DNA of 64,000 bases from Rhizobium sp. (GTDB lineage Bacteria; Pseudomonadota; Alphaproteobacteria; Rhizobiales; Rhizobiaceae), in the NCBI GenBank assembly GCA_002796995.1, contig PEKW01000002.1, positions 1,001,990 to 1,065,989 of the forward strand, written 5' to 3'. Position 1 is the first letter of the stretch, and each line of letters begins with the position of its first letter. Made by a program: the position numbers and the translations under genes. Of the stretch, positions 1 through 8,132 are shown in pieces. The notes beneath the pieces are model-generated. The model ran no database searches. It saw only the letters and a list, made by a program, of their open reading frames with translations, and was not told where the DNA came from.

Positions 1-61
1 CCGGATAACTGTCGAGCAGCGAGCGGAGCGCGCTTTCCATTCGCCGGCGTTCGATGCTCAT
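1..61 (-). CDS. N-terminal fragment of an unidentified protein
   Basis: The reverse strand opens with ATG at 61 and reads MSIERRRMESALRSLLDSYP before leaving the window at base 1. An AAGGA Shine-Dalgarno lies about 9 bases upstream (bases 70-75), which supports this start. The 20 residues look like an amphipathic Arg-rich helix and are too few to assign a family. Nothing about its function can be inferred from the neighbouring cytochrome genes. Confidence 0.45.
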   Translation of the reverse strand, partial: MSIERRRMESALRSLLDSYP

Positions 62-216
62 GCTGCAGTCCTTGACTGTTGTGACGAAACGCACTCTGGC
101 CCGGCAGCCTTGCGCGATGCTGGAGGGGCGGGGGGCGAACTGAGGCTGCCGTGCGGCATGGCCCTCTAGATAGCCGACACTCGCCCCTCACCCTGACCCC
201 ACACTCCACTCGAAAC

Positions 217-1134
217 TCACTCCACCGCCGGCACGGCCTTCAGATAGGCGGCGATCGCCTCGCGGTCGGCGGGCGTCAGTTCCGCCATGTTCTTCTGCAC
301 CTCCACCATCGAGCCGCCGACGCTGTCGAAGTCGGGGGTGAAGCCGGTTTCCAGATAGCTGGCGATATCACCGGCCGACCAAGCGCCGACGCTCTTCGAG
401 CCGGGTGTGATGTTGGGGATGGTGCCCTGACCTTCCGGGTTCGGCCCGCCGGCGAGCCACCGGCCGGTCTTGAAGCCGCCGAGCATGTCGCGCGGCGTGT
501 GGCATTCGCCGCAATGGCCGGGGCCCTCGACCAGATACTGGCCGAGTTTCACCTGGTCGTCGGCATTGGCGAGTTCGACGCGCGGCGCATCGTTGAAATA
601 GAGGAATTTCCAGCCGCCGAGCGCATAGCGGATGTTGAACGGGAAGGGCAGTTCGTGCGCGGGCGCCACCGTCTCGCTTGCCGGCAGCGTCTTCAGGAAG
701 CCGAAGAGGTCGTTGATGTCCTTCGGGGCCATGCGGGCATAGGAGCCATAGGGGAAGGACGGGTAGAGATGCTTGCCGTCGCGGCCGACCCCGCGTGTCA
801 TCGCATCGCCGAATTCCGCCAGCGTCCAGGCGCCGATGCCGGCGGTGGGCGAAGAGGAGATATTCGGCGCATGGAACGTGCCGAACGGGCTTCTCAGCGG
901 CGCGCCGCCGGACAGGACCAGCCGGGCGTCACCCTCGGATTTCGCCGCCGCATGACAGCTGGTGCAGCCGCCGGCAAAGAAGATGCGCCGGCCGTTGTCG
1001 AGGTCCGCCGCGCCGAGATCGGCCCAGACGGAAGCGTCCTGGCGCTGAGGCGCCGTGACGATGAGGAAGCCCGCGCCGCCGACCACGCCGAGCGCCACCA
1101 GCGCGCCCAGCCGTTTCAGCCATTTCGATGCCAT
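217..1134 (-). CDS. Membrane-anchored diheme cytochrome c
   Basis: Protein of about 305 residues with an uncleaved-looking N-terminal hydrophobic anchor (residues 8-27) and two heme c attachment motifs, CTSCH near residue 57 and CGECH near residue 205. Downstream Met residues (GRDGKHLYPSFPY and later) could serve as axial ligands. This two-domain layout is that of membrane-bound cytochromes that pass electrons from periplasmic dehydrogenases to oxidases. The start at 1134 is preferred over a TTG four codons earlier because GGAGG sits 6 bases upstream of it. It lies 101 bases after the cytochrome c' gene on the same strand, so the two are probably co-transcribed. The electron donor is not visible here. 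Confidence 0.88.
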   Translation of the reverse strand: MASKWLKRLGALVALGVVGGAGFLIVTAPQRQDASVWADLGAADLDNGRRIFFAGGCTSCHAAAKSEGDARLVLSGGAPLRSPFGTFHAPNISSSPTAGIGAWTLAEFGDAMTRGVGRDGKHLYPSFPYGSYARMAPKDINDLFGFLKTLPASETVAPAHELPFPFNIRYALGGWKFLYFNDAPRVELANADDQVKLGQYLVEGPGHCGECHTPRDMLGGFKTGRWLAGGPNPEGQGTIPNITPGSKSVGAWSAGDIASYLETGFTPDFDSVGGSMVEVQKNMAELTPADREAIAAYLKAVPAVE

Positions 1135-1235
1135 GGCGGCCTCCAACCTCGATGTCTTTTGCTTGCGGATACGCGGCGCCGGCTCGCCTCACGAAAAATG
1201 CGAGGGGCCGGCGCCGGTGGATCGTCCCGTCGGTC

Positions 1236-1679
1236 TTACTTCTTCAGGCGGTAGGTCTCGTGACAGCTCGAACAGGTCGCGCCGACGGCCTTCATCACGG
1301 CGCCGGTGCTGGCCTGGTCGGTCGGCATTGCAGCGAGCTGGGCTTCGGCCACCTTGGTCAGTTCCGCGGCCTTGGCCTTGAAGTCATCCATGTTTTCCCA
1401 GATCTTCGGGCTTGCTTCGGAGTCCATGCCGACTTCCGAGCCGGCCGGGAAATGGTTGGGGAAGTCCTTGCCGGCTTCCGCCATGGTGGTGAGCGAAGCC
1501 TTGACGACCTCCGCGTCGAAGGGCTTTTCGCCCTTGACGATCGCGCCGATGGCGCCCATCGCGCCGCCGACCTTCTTCATCATCTCCTGGCGAACGACCT
1601 GCGGCTCGTCGGCGGCGATCGCGGCGGTCAGGCCCAGTCCGGTGACGATGGCGGCAGCCAGGACAAGTTTGAGCTTCAT
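1236..1679 (-). CDS. Cytochrome c' / c556-type periplasmic protein
   Basis: 147 residues with a cleavable signal peptide (cleavage near AIAADEP, residue 22) and a single CSSCH motif about 10 residues from the C terminus followed by ETYRLKK. A four-helix domain with a C-terminal heme site is diagnostic of the cytochrome c' family (PF01322). These proteins bind NO or shuttle electrons in the periplasm. A GGAGA Shine-Dalgarno precedes the ATG. It is the first gene of a probable two-gene unit with the downstream diheme cytochrome. Whether it is low-spin (c556) or high-spin (c') depends on an axial Met near the mature N terminus. MM at residues 33-34 makes low spin possible. Confidence 0.88.
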   Translation of the reverse strand: MKLKLVLAAAIVTGLGLTAAIAADEPQVVRQEMMKKVGGAMGAIGAIVKGEKPFDAEVVKASLTTMAEAGKDFPNHFPAGSEVGMDSEASPKIWENMDDFKAKAAELTKVAEAQLAAMPTDQASTGAVMKAVGATCSSCHETYRLKK

Positions 1680-1848
1680 CGGGTATCTCCATTATGGCGG
1701 GCCGGACGGACCGGCGGTTGGATGGCAAGAATGCGCCCGACGATGTTTGCAAAATTGTGCGACAGGAATGAAGTCACATTCAGGTGAAGTTGCGGTCTTC
1801 GTCCAAAGTTTTGATAAATATCACGAATTGCCGGGCGGCCCTGATGTT

Positions 1849-2484
1849 TCAGCCAGCGGCGAGCCCCTGCCACAGCGTGAGCGCGGCTGCGGCGATCAGG
1901 AGCCCGCCCGCCGCCCGTCCGACCCAGATCGTCGCCGTCGGATTGCCGGTGAGCGTCGCCCGCGCCCGATCGGCGGCCAGCGCCACGCCGCCATAGACGA
2001 GCGCCTGCGTGACGATGGTCATCAATCCCAGAACCAGCCCCTGCAGCCAGATCGGCCCGTAGACGGGTTTGAGGAACTGCGGATAGACGGCAATGACGAA
2101 CAGATAGGCCTTGGGGTTCAACAGGCAGGTGGCGACGGCGCGGCGGAAGGTCTGCCACAGCGCGCCCTTGTCCATGCGCTCGACCGTATCGACGGTGATC
2201 GCGCTCCGGACCAGCGTGTAACCGATCCAGATCATGTAGAGCGCTCCGGCAATCAGGATCGGGGTGAAGAGCCTTGGCGCCAGCGCCAGCAGAAGCCCGG
2301 TGCCGAGCGTGCCGTAGAGCGTGTGCACCACGCCGCCCGTCATCATGCCGGAGGTTGCCACCAGCCCGGCGCGCCGCCCGCCCGACAGCGAACTCACCAG
2401 GACATAGAGCATGTCCATGCCGGGAACGATGATGATGCCGGCGATCAGCACCAGGAAAAGCCAGAGATTGTCGGCATAGCTCAT
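1849..2484 (-). CDS. LysE/RhtB-family exporter
   Basis: 211 residues, almost entirely hydrophobic, with about six membrane segments and the family signature around residues 15-45 (IIIVPGMDMLYVLVSSLSGG). LysE/RhtB proteins export amino acids or related small molecules across the inner membrane. The start is ATG at 2484 with AAGGA upstream. The reading frame stays open further upstream across the divergent regulator, but that part has no exporter character. The gene is divergent from a YafY/WYL regulator, and a perfect dyad lies in the shared intergenic region. The regulator therefore probably controls this exporter. The substrate is unknown. Confidence 0.85.
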   Translation of the reverse strand: MSYADNLWLFLVLIAGIIIVPGMDMLYVLVSSLSGGRRAGLVATSGMMTGGVVHTLYGTLGTGLLLALAPRLFTPILIAGALYMIWIGYTLVRSAITVDTVERMDKGALWQTFRRAVATCLLNPKAYLFVIAVYPQFLKPVYGPIWLQGLVLGLMTIVTQALVYGGVALAADRARATLTGNPTATIWVGRAAGGLLIAAAALTLWQGLAAG

Positions 2485-2570
2485 GTCAGTATCCTTCGTC
2501 GTCGTGAAAAGCCGATTGCGCAATTTCCGGCGGAAAATCAGCCGGTTTGATCTTTCCTTAGACGAGGCCA

Positions 2571-2590
2571 ACTGACATGCTTGTGTCAGT
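2571..2590. promoter_or_regulatory. Operator dyad between lysE-like and YafY-type genes
   Basis: The 20-bp sequence ACTGACATGCTTGTGTCAGT is a perfect 7-bp inverted repeat with a 6-base centre, placed 23 bases before the regulator ATG and 86 bases before the exporter ATG. TGACA-n-TGTCA dyads are usual targets of YafY/DeoR-like winged-helix regulators. Inference: the adjacent regulator binds here and represses itself and the exporter. Confidence 0.7.
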
Positions 2591-2613
2591 AGGGTTTCCG
2601 GCGGGAGGCAAAT

Positions 2614-3318
2614 ATGCGCAAGGCGTCGCGGCTCTTCGAGATCATCCAGATCCTCAGGCTGTCGCGCCGCGTCGTCACCGCAGCCGAGATCGCCGGGCAG
2701 CTGGAGGTAACGCCGCGCTCGATCTATCGCGACATCGCAGCGCTCCAGGCCATGCGCGTGCCGATCGAGGGGGAACGCGGCCTGGGCTATATCCTGCGGC
2801 CCGGCTTCGACCTGCCGCCGCTGATGTTTTCGGTGGAGGAGACCGAGGCGATCGTGCTCGGCCTGGCCCTCTTGGAGCGCACGGCCGATACCGGGCTGAA
2901 ACAGGCGGCCCGGCGGGTCAATGCCAAGATCGCCGCGGCCGTCCCGGAGCCGCTGCGCCACGTGCTGCAAGGCAATGCGCTGCAGGCCTGGGGCTCGGTC
3001 GCGCCGGCGCCGGAAGGGGTTGATCTCGCCATGGTGCGCGCCGCCATCCGCGACGAGCGCAAGCTCTTGATCGACTATCGCGACGAACTGGCCAATGCGA
3101 CGGAGCGCACGGTGCGGCCGCTGGCGCTGGTCTATTATTCGGCCACCGCCGTCATCGTCGCCTGGTGCGAGCTGCGTAAGGCGATCCGCAACTTCCGCGC
3201 CGACCGGGTCGAGGACTGCCAGCCGCTCGAGGATTTCTTCCTGGGCGAAGGCAATGCCTTGCGCGAACTCTGGACCGCGGGGTGGACGGGCAGCACCGTC
3301 GCCGCGCCCGCCCAATAA
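2614..3318 (+). CDS. YafY-type HTH/WYL-domain regulator
   Basis: 234 residues. An HTH_11 winged helix occupies about residues 1-60 (TAAEIAGQLEVTPRSIYRDI). A WYL domain follows from about residue 140; the triad lies in IDYRDE and then VRPLALVYYSATAVIVAWCELR, where W-C-E-L-R is the typical core. WYL domains sense small ligands or nucleic acid and regulate the HTH. A GGGAGG site lies before the ATG. The gene is divergent from the LysE exporter and is probably autoregulated through the dyad at 2571-2590. Confidence 0.9.
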   Translation: MRKASRLFEIIQILRLSRRVVTAAEIAGQLEVTPRSIYRDIAALQAMRVPIEGERGLGYILRPGFDLPPLMFSVEETEAIVLGLALLERTADTGLKQAARRVNAKIAAAVPEPLRHVLQGNALQAWGSVAPAPEGVDLAMVRAAIRDERKLLIDYRDELANATERTVRPLALVYYSATAVIVAWCELRKAIRNFRADRVEDCQPLEDFFLGEGNALRELWTAGWTGSTVAAPAQ

Positions 3319-3408
3319 GCATGGTGCCTGCAGTGGTCAGTGCGCAAACACGGGACCGTTGTGATGTCGCGCGATAGGGCGTTGCCGAGCGAACCGGGAT
3401 CGCGCGTC

Positions 3409-4245
3409 CTAGAGGGCCAGAACCCGGCTCTCCTCGCGGCCGAAGCCGGTGACCTCCATGCGGTCGGCATGGACCGCGACCATGGCGAAGGCGTTCTCCT
3501 CGGCGGTGTCGACCATGCCCTTGATGTTGACGAAATGCGTGCCGTTCAGCCGGCCGTAATTGCCGGCATGGTTATGGCCGGAGAAATAGCCGATGGCGGC
3601 GGGCGAGGCGGCGATCAGCGTGGATACCTCTTCTGCGCCCCACAGATTGTGGTCGCTCGCCGGGTGGAGCGGATAGTGCCCAAACACGATCGCCCGCTCG
3701 CCGGCCGCTTCCGCGCGCCGCAGCCGTTCGCTGAGCCACTCGACCTGCGCAGCGCTCATGCCGGCATTCCACGTCTGCGCATTGGCAGCACCCGCGGCGG
3801 TCAGCAAGGCCAGCCGCTGGGCGGCCTCGGCCCGGCGTGGATCGTCGAGCGGCGGGGCGAACAGCGAGACCTCGTTGCCATCGGTGATGATCAGCCTGAC
3901 CCCGTTGACGGCGAAGTCGTGGTAGGGCGCCGGCATGCCGAGCCGGGCGTGCACGTCCGCCAGCCGGTCGGCGGCGACGGCAAAATCGTGATTGCCCGGC
4001 AGGAAATGATGCGGATGGCGCAGCGTCTCGTAGAGCGGCAGCACGCGGTCGAAATTCTCCCAGTCCCGGTCGATCACGTCGCCGAGCGTCACGACGAAAT
4101 CGAGATCCTCCCCGTTGAACCGCCCGATCGCCGCCTCGAGCTTGCCGAGGCTTTGCGCGTAGTGGCGGTCGAGCCGCTCATTCGGCGCGATCGGCGCATA
4201 TTGCGGATCGGCGATCAGGCCGAAGCGGAGGAGGGGAGCGGACAT
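3409..4245 (-). CDS. Calcineurin-like phosphoesterase, ADPRibase-Mn-like
   Basis: 278 residues from ATG 4245; an ATG at 4290 would add 15 residues, and neither has a strong Shine-Dalgarno. All metallophosphoesterase blocks are present in order: LIADPQYA, GDVIDRDWENF, LPGNHDF, GHYPLHP and FSGHNHAGNYG. The DPQYA start and the GHYPLHP..D motif match the Mn-dependent ADP-ribose/CDP-alcohol diphosphatase subgroup, which cleaves pyrophosphate bonds of nucleotide diphosphate sugars or alcohols in the cytoplasm. No signal peptide is seen. Subgroup assignment is by motif only. It stands alone, flanked by intergenic repeats. Confidence 0.82.
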   Translation of the reverse strand: MSAPLLRFGLIADPQYAPIAPNERLDRHYAQSLGKLEAAIGRFNGEDLDFVVTLGDVIDRDWENFDRVLPLYETLRHPHHFLPGNHDFAVAADRLADVHARLGMPAPYHDFAVNGVRLIITDGNEVSLFAPPLDDPRRAEAAQRLALLTAAGAANAQTWNAGMSAAQVEWLSERLRRAEAAGERAIVFGHYPLHPASDHNLWGAEEVSTLIAASPAAIGYFSGHNHAGNYGRLNGTHFVNIKGMVDTAEENAFAMVAVHADRMEVTGFGREESRVLAL

Positions 4246-4330
4246 TTGGGAGGGCACAATCGACACGTCATGAAAGGGATGGCCGGACATAGGCGCGGGT
4301 CGTGACAGTCGTGTGACAGGGGAGGTTGGT

Positions 4331-4505
4331 CTTCTCCCCTTGTGGGAGAAGAAGCGAAATCGGCATCTTAGCGCCAGCTAAGTGCCAGATTTCGCAGATG
4401 AGGGGGAGGGAAGGTGGGCGGATCGCAAGCCCCCTCACCGACAAAATCTACGACTTAGCTGTCGCTAAGATCGTGATTTTGTATCCTCTCCCACCAGGGG
4501 AGAGG
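4331..4505. repeat. RIME-like intergenic palindromic mosaic element
   Basis: A 175-bp non-coding mosaic of nested inverted repeats. The first unit is CTTCTCCC..GGGAGAAG (4331-4351) followed by CGAAATC (4355-4361) pairing with GATTTCG (4388-4394). The second unit, in opposite orientation, has AAAATC (4443-4448) pairing with GATTTT (4475-4480), an inner CTTAGC/GCTAAG stem, and CTCTCCC..GGGGAGAG (4486-4504). Such elements are common between genes in Rhizobium and Agrobacterium. Lying just after the ABC-transporter operon, it could act as its transcription end. Confidence 0.75.
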
Positions 4506-4515
4506 ACGCGGTGCC

Positions 4516-5031
4516 TCAGATCACCCTGACCGCATAAACCTCGCCACCCGCGAGCGGCAGCAGGCGGTTGGCCATTTCGGCTTTCAGCTCCTCGTGGCGG
4601 GCGATCTCCTCGGGCGTCTTGTCGGCCTTGGCGCTGAGCGTGACGAATTCGGCGTGCACATGGCCGGGCTTGATCACCGCCTCGACCGTCCTGCCGCGAT
4701 AGCTGAAGCGGAAGACGTAGGGGCCCGGCGGGTCGTTGATGACGTGGGTGCCGCCGATCGACTTGTCGATGGTGAGCCGCCCCTCGGTCAGGGCGCGGGT
4801 GACCATTTCCAGCGCATCGCGGCCGCCGGGTCCGGAAAAGGCGGTGAGGATCGTCACCTCGCGCCGCTCCAGCGGCGTATCCGACAAAAGCGGAAAGGCC
4901 GCCTGCATGGCTTTCAACGCATGCGCGACGCCGCCGGGGAAACCGCCGCCGTGATAGGCGTTGATGCTGTCGAAGGTGAAGCTGATCGGGTGTCCGTTGT
5001 CGAGGACGGTGATCTCGTTAGACATGGGCAT
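4516..5031 (-). CDS. Conserved protein, possibly FmdE-like
   Basis: 171 residues, cytoplasmic, last gene of the five-gene importer operon; it overlaps the preceding gene by 14 bases (8 if the second ATG at 5025 is used). The layout YHGGGFPGG (about residues 26-34), then VTILTAFSGPGGRDALEMVT, then IGGTHVINDPPGPYVFRF resembles the HG.lCPG..G / C..DA..v.TG pattern of FmdE-family proteins. The Cys residues of those motifs are replaced here by Gly, Ser and Phe. FmdE proteins are tied to formylmethanofuran dehydrogenase and other Mo/W contexts. The resemblance is my own pattern match and could be wrong. The gene is real by operon structure and codon use. Confidence 0.6.
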   Translation of the reverse strand: MPMSNEITVLDNGHPISFTFDSINAYHGGGFPGGVAHALKAMQAAFPLLSDTPLERREVTILTAFSGPGGRDALEMVTRALTEGRLTIDKSIGGTHVINDPPGPYVFRFSYRGRTVEAVIKPGHVHAEFVTLSAKADKTPEEIARHEELKAEMANRLLPLAGGEVYAVRVI

Positions 5032-6328
5032 AGGCCTTCAGATTGGGAACGAACCGGTCGAGGAAGCGCGTCGTCGCCGGCATGAAATGCGAGCCGTGGT
5101 GGAACATCGGATCGAGCGAGGAGACGATCATCGTGCCGGCCGTCGAGACCCTGTCCTCATAGAGGATCGGCCGACCTTCGCCGTCGCGGGCGAGAACCGT
5201 GGCGCCCTTCGGCGGAACGAACCAGCCGTGCAGATGCCAAGTGACCTCCCTGTCGCCGATGCCCTGCATCAGCGGATGGGAGGCTGCGGACTCGCTCACT
5301 CTGACGCCGAGATCGGCCGACGGATCGAGCCACCACCACCAGTTCGTCGGCGTCTCGGTGAAGTCCACCGCCGCCAGCCAGAGGTCCGAGCGGCTCTCGC
5401 CGAGCGCGACGACGGTGCCGCCGCTCTCGAGATGGCGGGCAACGACTTGCCTCTGCGCGATCATGCGCTGCGCCGGCGTGCGGCACGGCACCCAGAGAAT
5501 GTCGTCCGGCCGCAGCACTTCGCCCAACTGCTCCGGTCTGCAGATCACGTCGAAGGCCTGGGTATAGCGCGGGCCTTCCAGGCTGCGGATATGGTAGTAG
5601 GTGCCCGACGAGGGGGCGACAATGCGGCGGCCGGAGCGGGTCGAGGTGCGATGGCCGCCATAGAATTCCGGTTCCGCCAACGGTAGCACCTCCGCCGGTT
5701 TGGCCGGGTCTTTCGGCCACTCGTCGAAGCACAGCGCGCCATTGGCCCAGGCGAGGATACGGGCGGAAAGCTCCGGCGCCAGCCCCCATTCCAGCCCCAT
5801 GCCGGCGAGATCGTTGCCGGAATGCGAGAAGATGCGCCCGCCCTTCGGCCGTGCCCAGACCCAGTCGACCGGGACCTTGGCAGCGCCGAGACCGTTGACA
5901 GCGACGGCGCCCTCGGGCAGCGGGTTGCAACCGCGGCCGTAAAAGCCGGCGACGCCCTTGTTGGTCTCCAGCTTGTTGAGATCGATGCCGTCATAGATCG
6001 GGTGCGGATTGACCACGGATAGGTCGAAGTCGGCGCGCTTCGGCTCGGCGATCGGACGGTATTGCCCCATGCCGTCGACGAGCGGTCGCACCATGTGGCC
6101 GTTGAAGAACCAGCGGCCGCCCCGATCGAGAAAGGCCGCGAGCGCCGGCTTGAGGGCGAGCATGGCGTCCTGGTCGAGCTGCTGTCCGGTGATCAGGCCG
6201 CCATGGCTGCCCAGGGTCTCCGCCGTGAGGTCGCTCTGCTCGACGATCACGGCCTCGCCGCGCGCGACGGCCTCGACAATGCCCGGCGACGGTTTGCCAT
6301 AGGCGGATTTCACATAGATGGTGCTCAT
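5018..6328 (-). CDS. Tandem amidotransferase-fold-like protein of unknown function
   Basis: 436 residues, no signal peptide, no membrane segment. Two similar halves each look like a class I glutamine-amidotransferase / ThuA flavodoxin-like fold: residues about 20-110 (AVIVEQSDLT..GGLITGQQLD..AFLDRGGRWFFNGH) and about 245-420 (DILWVPCRTPAQR..HLESGGTVVALGE..HPLMQGIGD). No Cys-His-Glu catalytic triad is evident in the first half. NWWWWLDPS near residue 338 is a striking tryptophan run. It overlaps the ATPase stop by 4 bases (ATGA), so translation is coupled to the importer. The role is unknown; handling of the imported ligand is a reasonable guess. Confidence 0.72.
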   Translation of the reverse strand: MSTIYVKSAYGKPSPGIVEAVARGEAVIVEQSDLTAETLGSHGGLITGQQLDQDAMLALKPALAAFLDRGGRWFFNGHMVRPLVDGMGQYRPIAEPKRADFDLSVVNPHPIYDGIDLNKLETNKGVAGFYGRGCNPLPEGAVAVNGLGAAKVPVDWVWARPKGGRIFSHSGNDLAGMGLEWGLAPELSARILAWANGALCFDEWPKDPAKPAEVLPLAEPEFYGGHRTSTRSGRRIVAPSSGTYYHIRSLEGPRYTQAFDVICRPEQLGEVLRPDDILWVPCRTPAQRMIAQRQVVARHLESGGTVVALGESRSDLWLAAVDFTETPTNWWWWLDPSADLGVRVSESAASHPLMQGIGDREVTWHLHGWFVPPKGATVLARDGEGRPILYEDRVSTAGTMIVSSLDPMFHHGSHFMPATTRFLDRFVPNLKAYAHV

Positions 6329-7083
6329 GCTGCTTCTGTTCCGGAAAAAGCGGGCAGGATCGCCCGGCGTGTGCCGCCCGTGGGTCCCTTGACCTCGACC
6401 CAGCGCATCGGCACGCCATAGAGCTCGGAGAGCCTGTCCGGCTCGATCATCTGCGAGACCGGGCCGTGGATCTCGCCGCCGCCCGGCATCATCAGCAGAA
6501 CGTCGTCGGCGGCCGCCAGCGCGTGGTTGGGATCGTGGGTGGTGAAGATGATGGCGAAGTCGCGCCTAAGCCTCAGCGTGTCGAGAAGCTCCAGCGTCTT
6601 CGCTTGGTTGCCGAGGTCGAGCGCCGAGGTCGGCTCGTCGAACACCAGCACCGGCGATCCGGTGGCGAGCGCCCGGGCGATCAGCACCATCTGCCGCTGG
6701 CCGCCCGACATGCGGTCGTAGCGGAGATTGGCAAGCCCGCAGGCACCGACCTGCACGAGGGCTGCTTCGGCCGCCTCGCGATCGGCGGCGGACGGCTGGC
6801 CGAACAGGCCGAGCCGCACGGCACGCCCCATGACGACGACGTCCAGGCCGGAGAGCTTGGCCTGCGAGGCGCCGTGCTGCGGCACATAGCCGGCGACCTT
6901 GGGCGCGTGCCGAGTGCCCGAGGCGAGCGGCTGGAAGCCGAGCAGCGCGCGCAACAGCGTAGTCTTGCCACGGCCGTTCGGGCCGAGGATCGCCATGGAT
7001 CGGCCGACCGGCACGGAAAAGCTGATATCCTTGAACAGCGTTCGGGATCCGAAGGCAACGGATGCCCTGTCGAGGCCGATCAT
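6325..7083 (-). CDS. ABC importer ATPase, FecE/BtuD type
   Basis: 252 residues with Walker A GPNGRGKTT (about 34-42), ABC signature MSGGQRQMV, Walker B VLVFDEPTSALD and the switch His in IIFTTHDPNHA. The order and spacing match importers of ferric siderophores, cobalamin and molybdate (type II importers). It couples ATP hydrolysis to import through the FecD-like permease encoded immediately upstream, which it overlaps by 4 bases. The Walker A has Arg-Gly-Lys-Thr-Thr where most relatives have Cys/Ala-Gly-Lys-Ser-Thr, a tolerated variation. Confidence 0.92.
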   Translation of the reverse strand: MIGLDRASVAFGSRTLFKDISFSVPVGRSMAILGPNGRGKTTLLRALLGFQPLASGTRHAPKVAGYVPQHGASQAKLSGLDVVVMGRAVRLGLFGQPSAADREAAEAALVQVGACGLANLRYDRMSGGQRQMVLIARALATGSPVLVFDEPTSALDLGNQAKTLELLDTLRLRRDFAIIFTTHDPNHALAAADDVLLMMPGGGEIHGPVSQMIEPDRLSELYGVPMRWVEVKGPTGGTRRAILPAFSGTEAA

Positions 7084-8132
7084 GGGCGGTTCGCCTCCTT
7101 GAAATGCTTGCGCAAGAGCACGGCGAAAACCGGCGCGCCGATGAGGGCGGTCAGCACGCCGAGCGGAATTTCGGCCGCCGTCAGCGTGCGCGCCAACGTG
7201 TCGATGAAGGTGAGATAGGCAGCGCCAATGATCGCCGAGGCGGGGATCAGCGCGCGGTGGTCCTCGCCGACGAGAATGCGCGCCGCATGCGGAACGACGA
7301 GGCCGATCCAGCCGACGATGCCGGCGACCGCGACCGAGGTTCCGGTCATCAGGGATATGGCGATGAAGATGTACCAGCGTTCGCGGTCGGGATTGACGCC
7401 GAGCGAGCGCGCCTCGCTGTCTTCGAGCGCGAGCAGGTTCAGCCGGTAGCGCAGCGCAAAGACGATGATGAGCCCGATCGCCATGCCGGGAATGGCAAGG
7501 CCGAGTCTGGCCCAGGTGGCGGTGGCAAACGAGCCCATCAGCCAGTAGACGATGGCCGGCAACGAGGTATTGGGGTCGGCGATGAACTGGATGATCGAAA
7601 CCAGCGCCCCGAACAGCGCGCCGATCACCATGCCCGACAAAATGACGGTGATGACTTCGGTGCGCCCTTTGATGCGGGCGAGCGCGCCGACCAGGATCAG
7701 CGCCGACAGGCCGAAGACGAAGGCAAGCCCCAGAAGCACCACGCCGGAATAGCCGAACAGCAGTGCCATCGCGCCCCCGAAAGCCGCGCCCTGGCTGATG
7801 CCGAGCACCTGCGGCGAGACAAGCGGATTGCGGAACACGCCCTGCAGCGCCGCCCCGCCGACGGCGAGTGCTGCGCCTGAAAGCGCGGCGAGCAGCACGC
7901 GCGGCAGGCGCACCAGAAGCACGATGCGTTCGTCCATCTGGGCCGGTGCGAGGCCGGGGTTCATCGCCCCGGCCATCAGGATGTCGATGATGCGCGGCAC
8001 GCTGACGGAGAACCGGCCGGCGCCGATGGCAAACAGCATCGAGGCCACCAGCGCGATGAGGAGGGCGCCGAACACGCCGATCCGCATCACCGAGACGCCG
8101 CGCCGAACCGGCTCCGCCACCACCGCGCTCAT
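7080..8132 (-). CDS. ABC importer permease, FecCD/BtuC type
   Basis: About 350 residues with some nine or ten membrane segments. Family landmarks are RLPRVLLAALSGAALAVGGAALQG, NPLVSPQVLGISQGAAFG and GIVGWIGLVVPHAARILVG. This is the homodimeric permease of type II importers for metal chelates or corrinoids. The ATG at 8132 overlaps the TGA of the binding-protein gene (TGATG). The frame remains open upstream but the extra 57 residues are non-homologous Arg-rich sequence. The substrate cannot be read from the permease alone. Confidence 0.92.
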   Translation of the reverse strand: MSAVVAEPVRRGVSVMRIGVFGALLIALVASMLFAIGAGRFSVSVPRIIDILMAGAMNPGLAPAQMDERIVLLVRLPRVLLAALSGAALAVGGAALQGVFRNPLVSPQVLGISQGAAFGGAMALLFGYSGVVLLGLAFVFGLSALILVGALARIKGRTEVITVILSGMVIGALFGALVSIIQFIADPNTSLPAIVYWLMGSFATATWARLGLAIPGMAIGLIIVFALRYRLNLLALEDSEARSLGVNPDRERWYIFIAISLMTGTSVAVAGIVGWIGLVVPHAARILVGEDHRALIPASAIIGAAYLTFIDTLARTLTAAEIPLGVLTALIGAPVFAVLLRKHFKEANRP

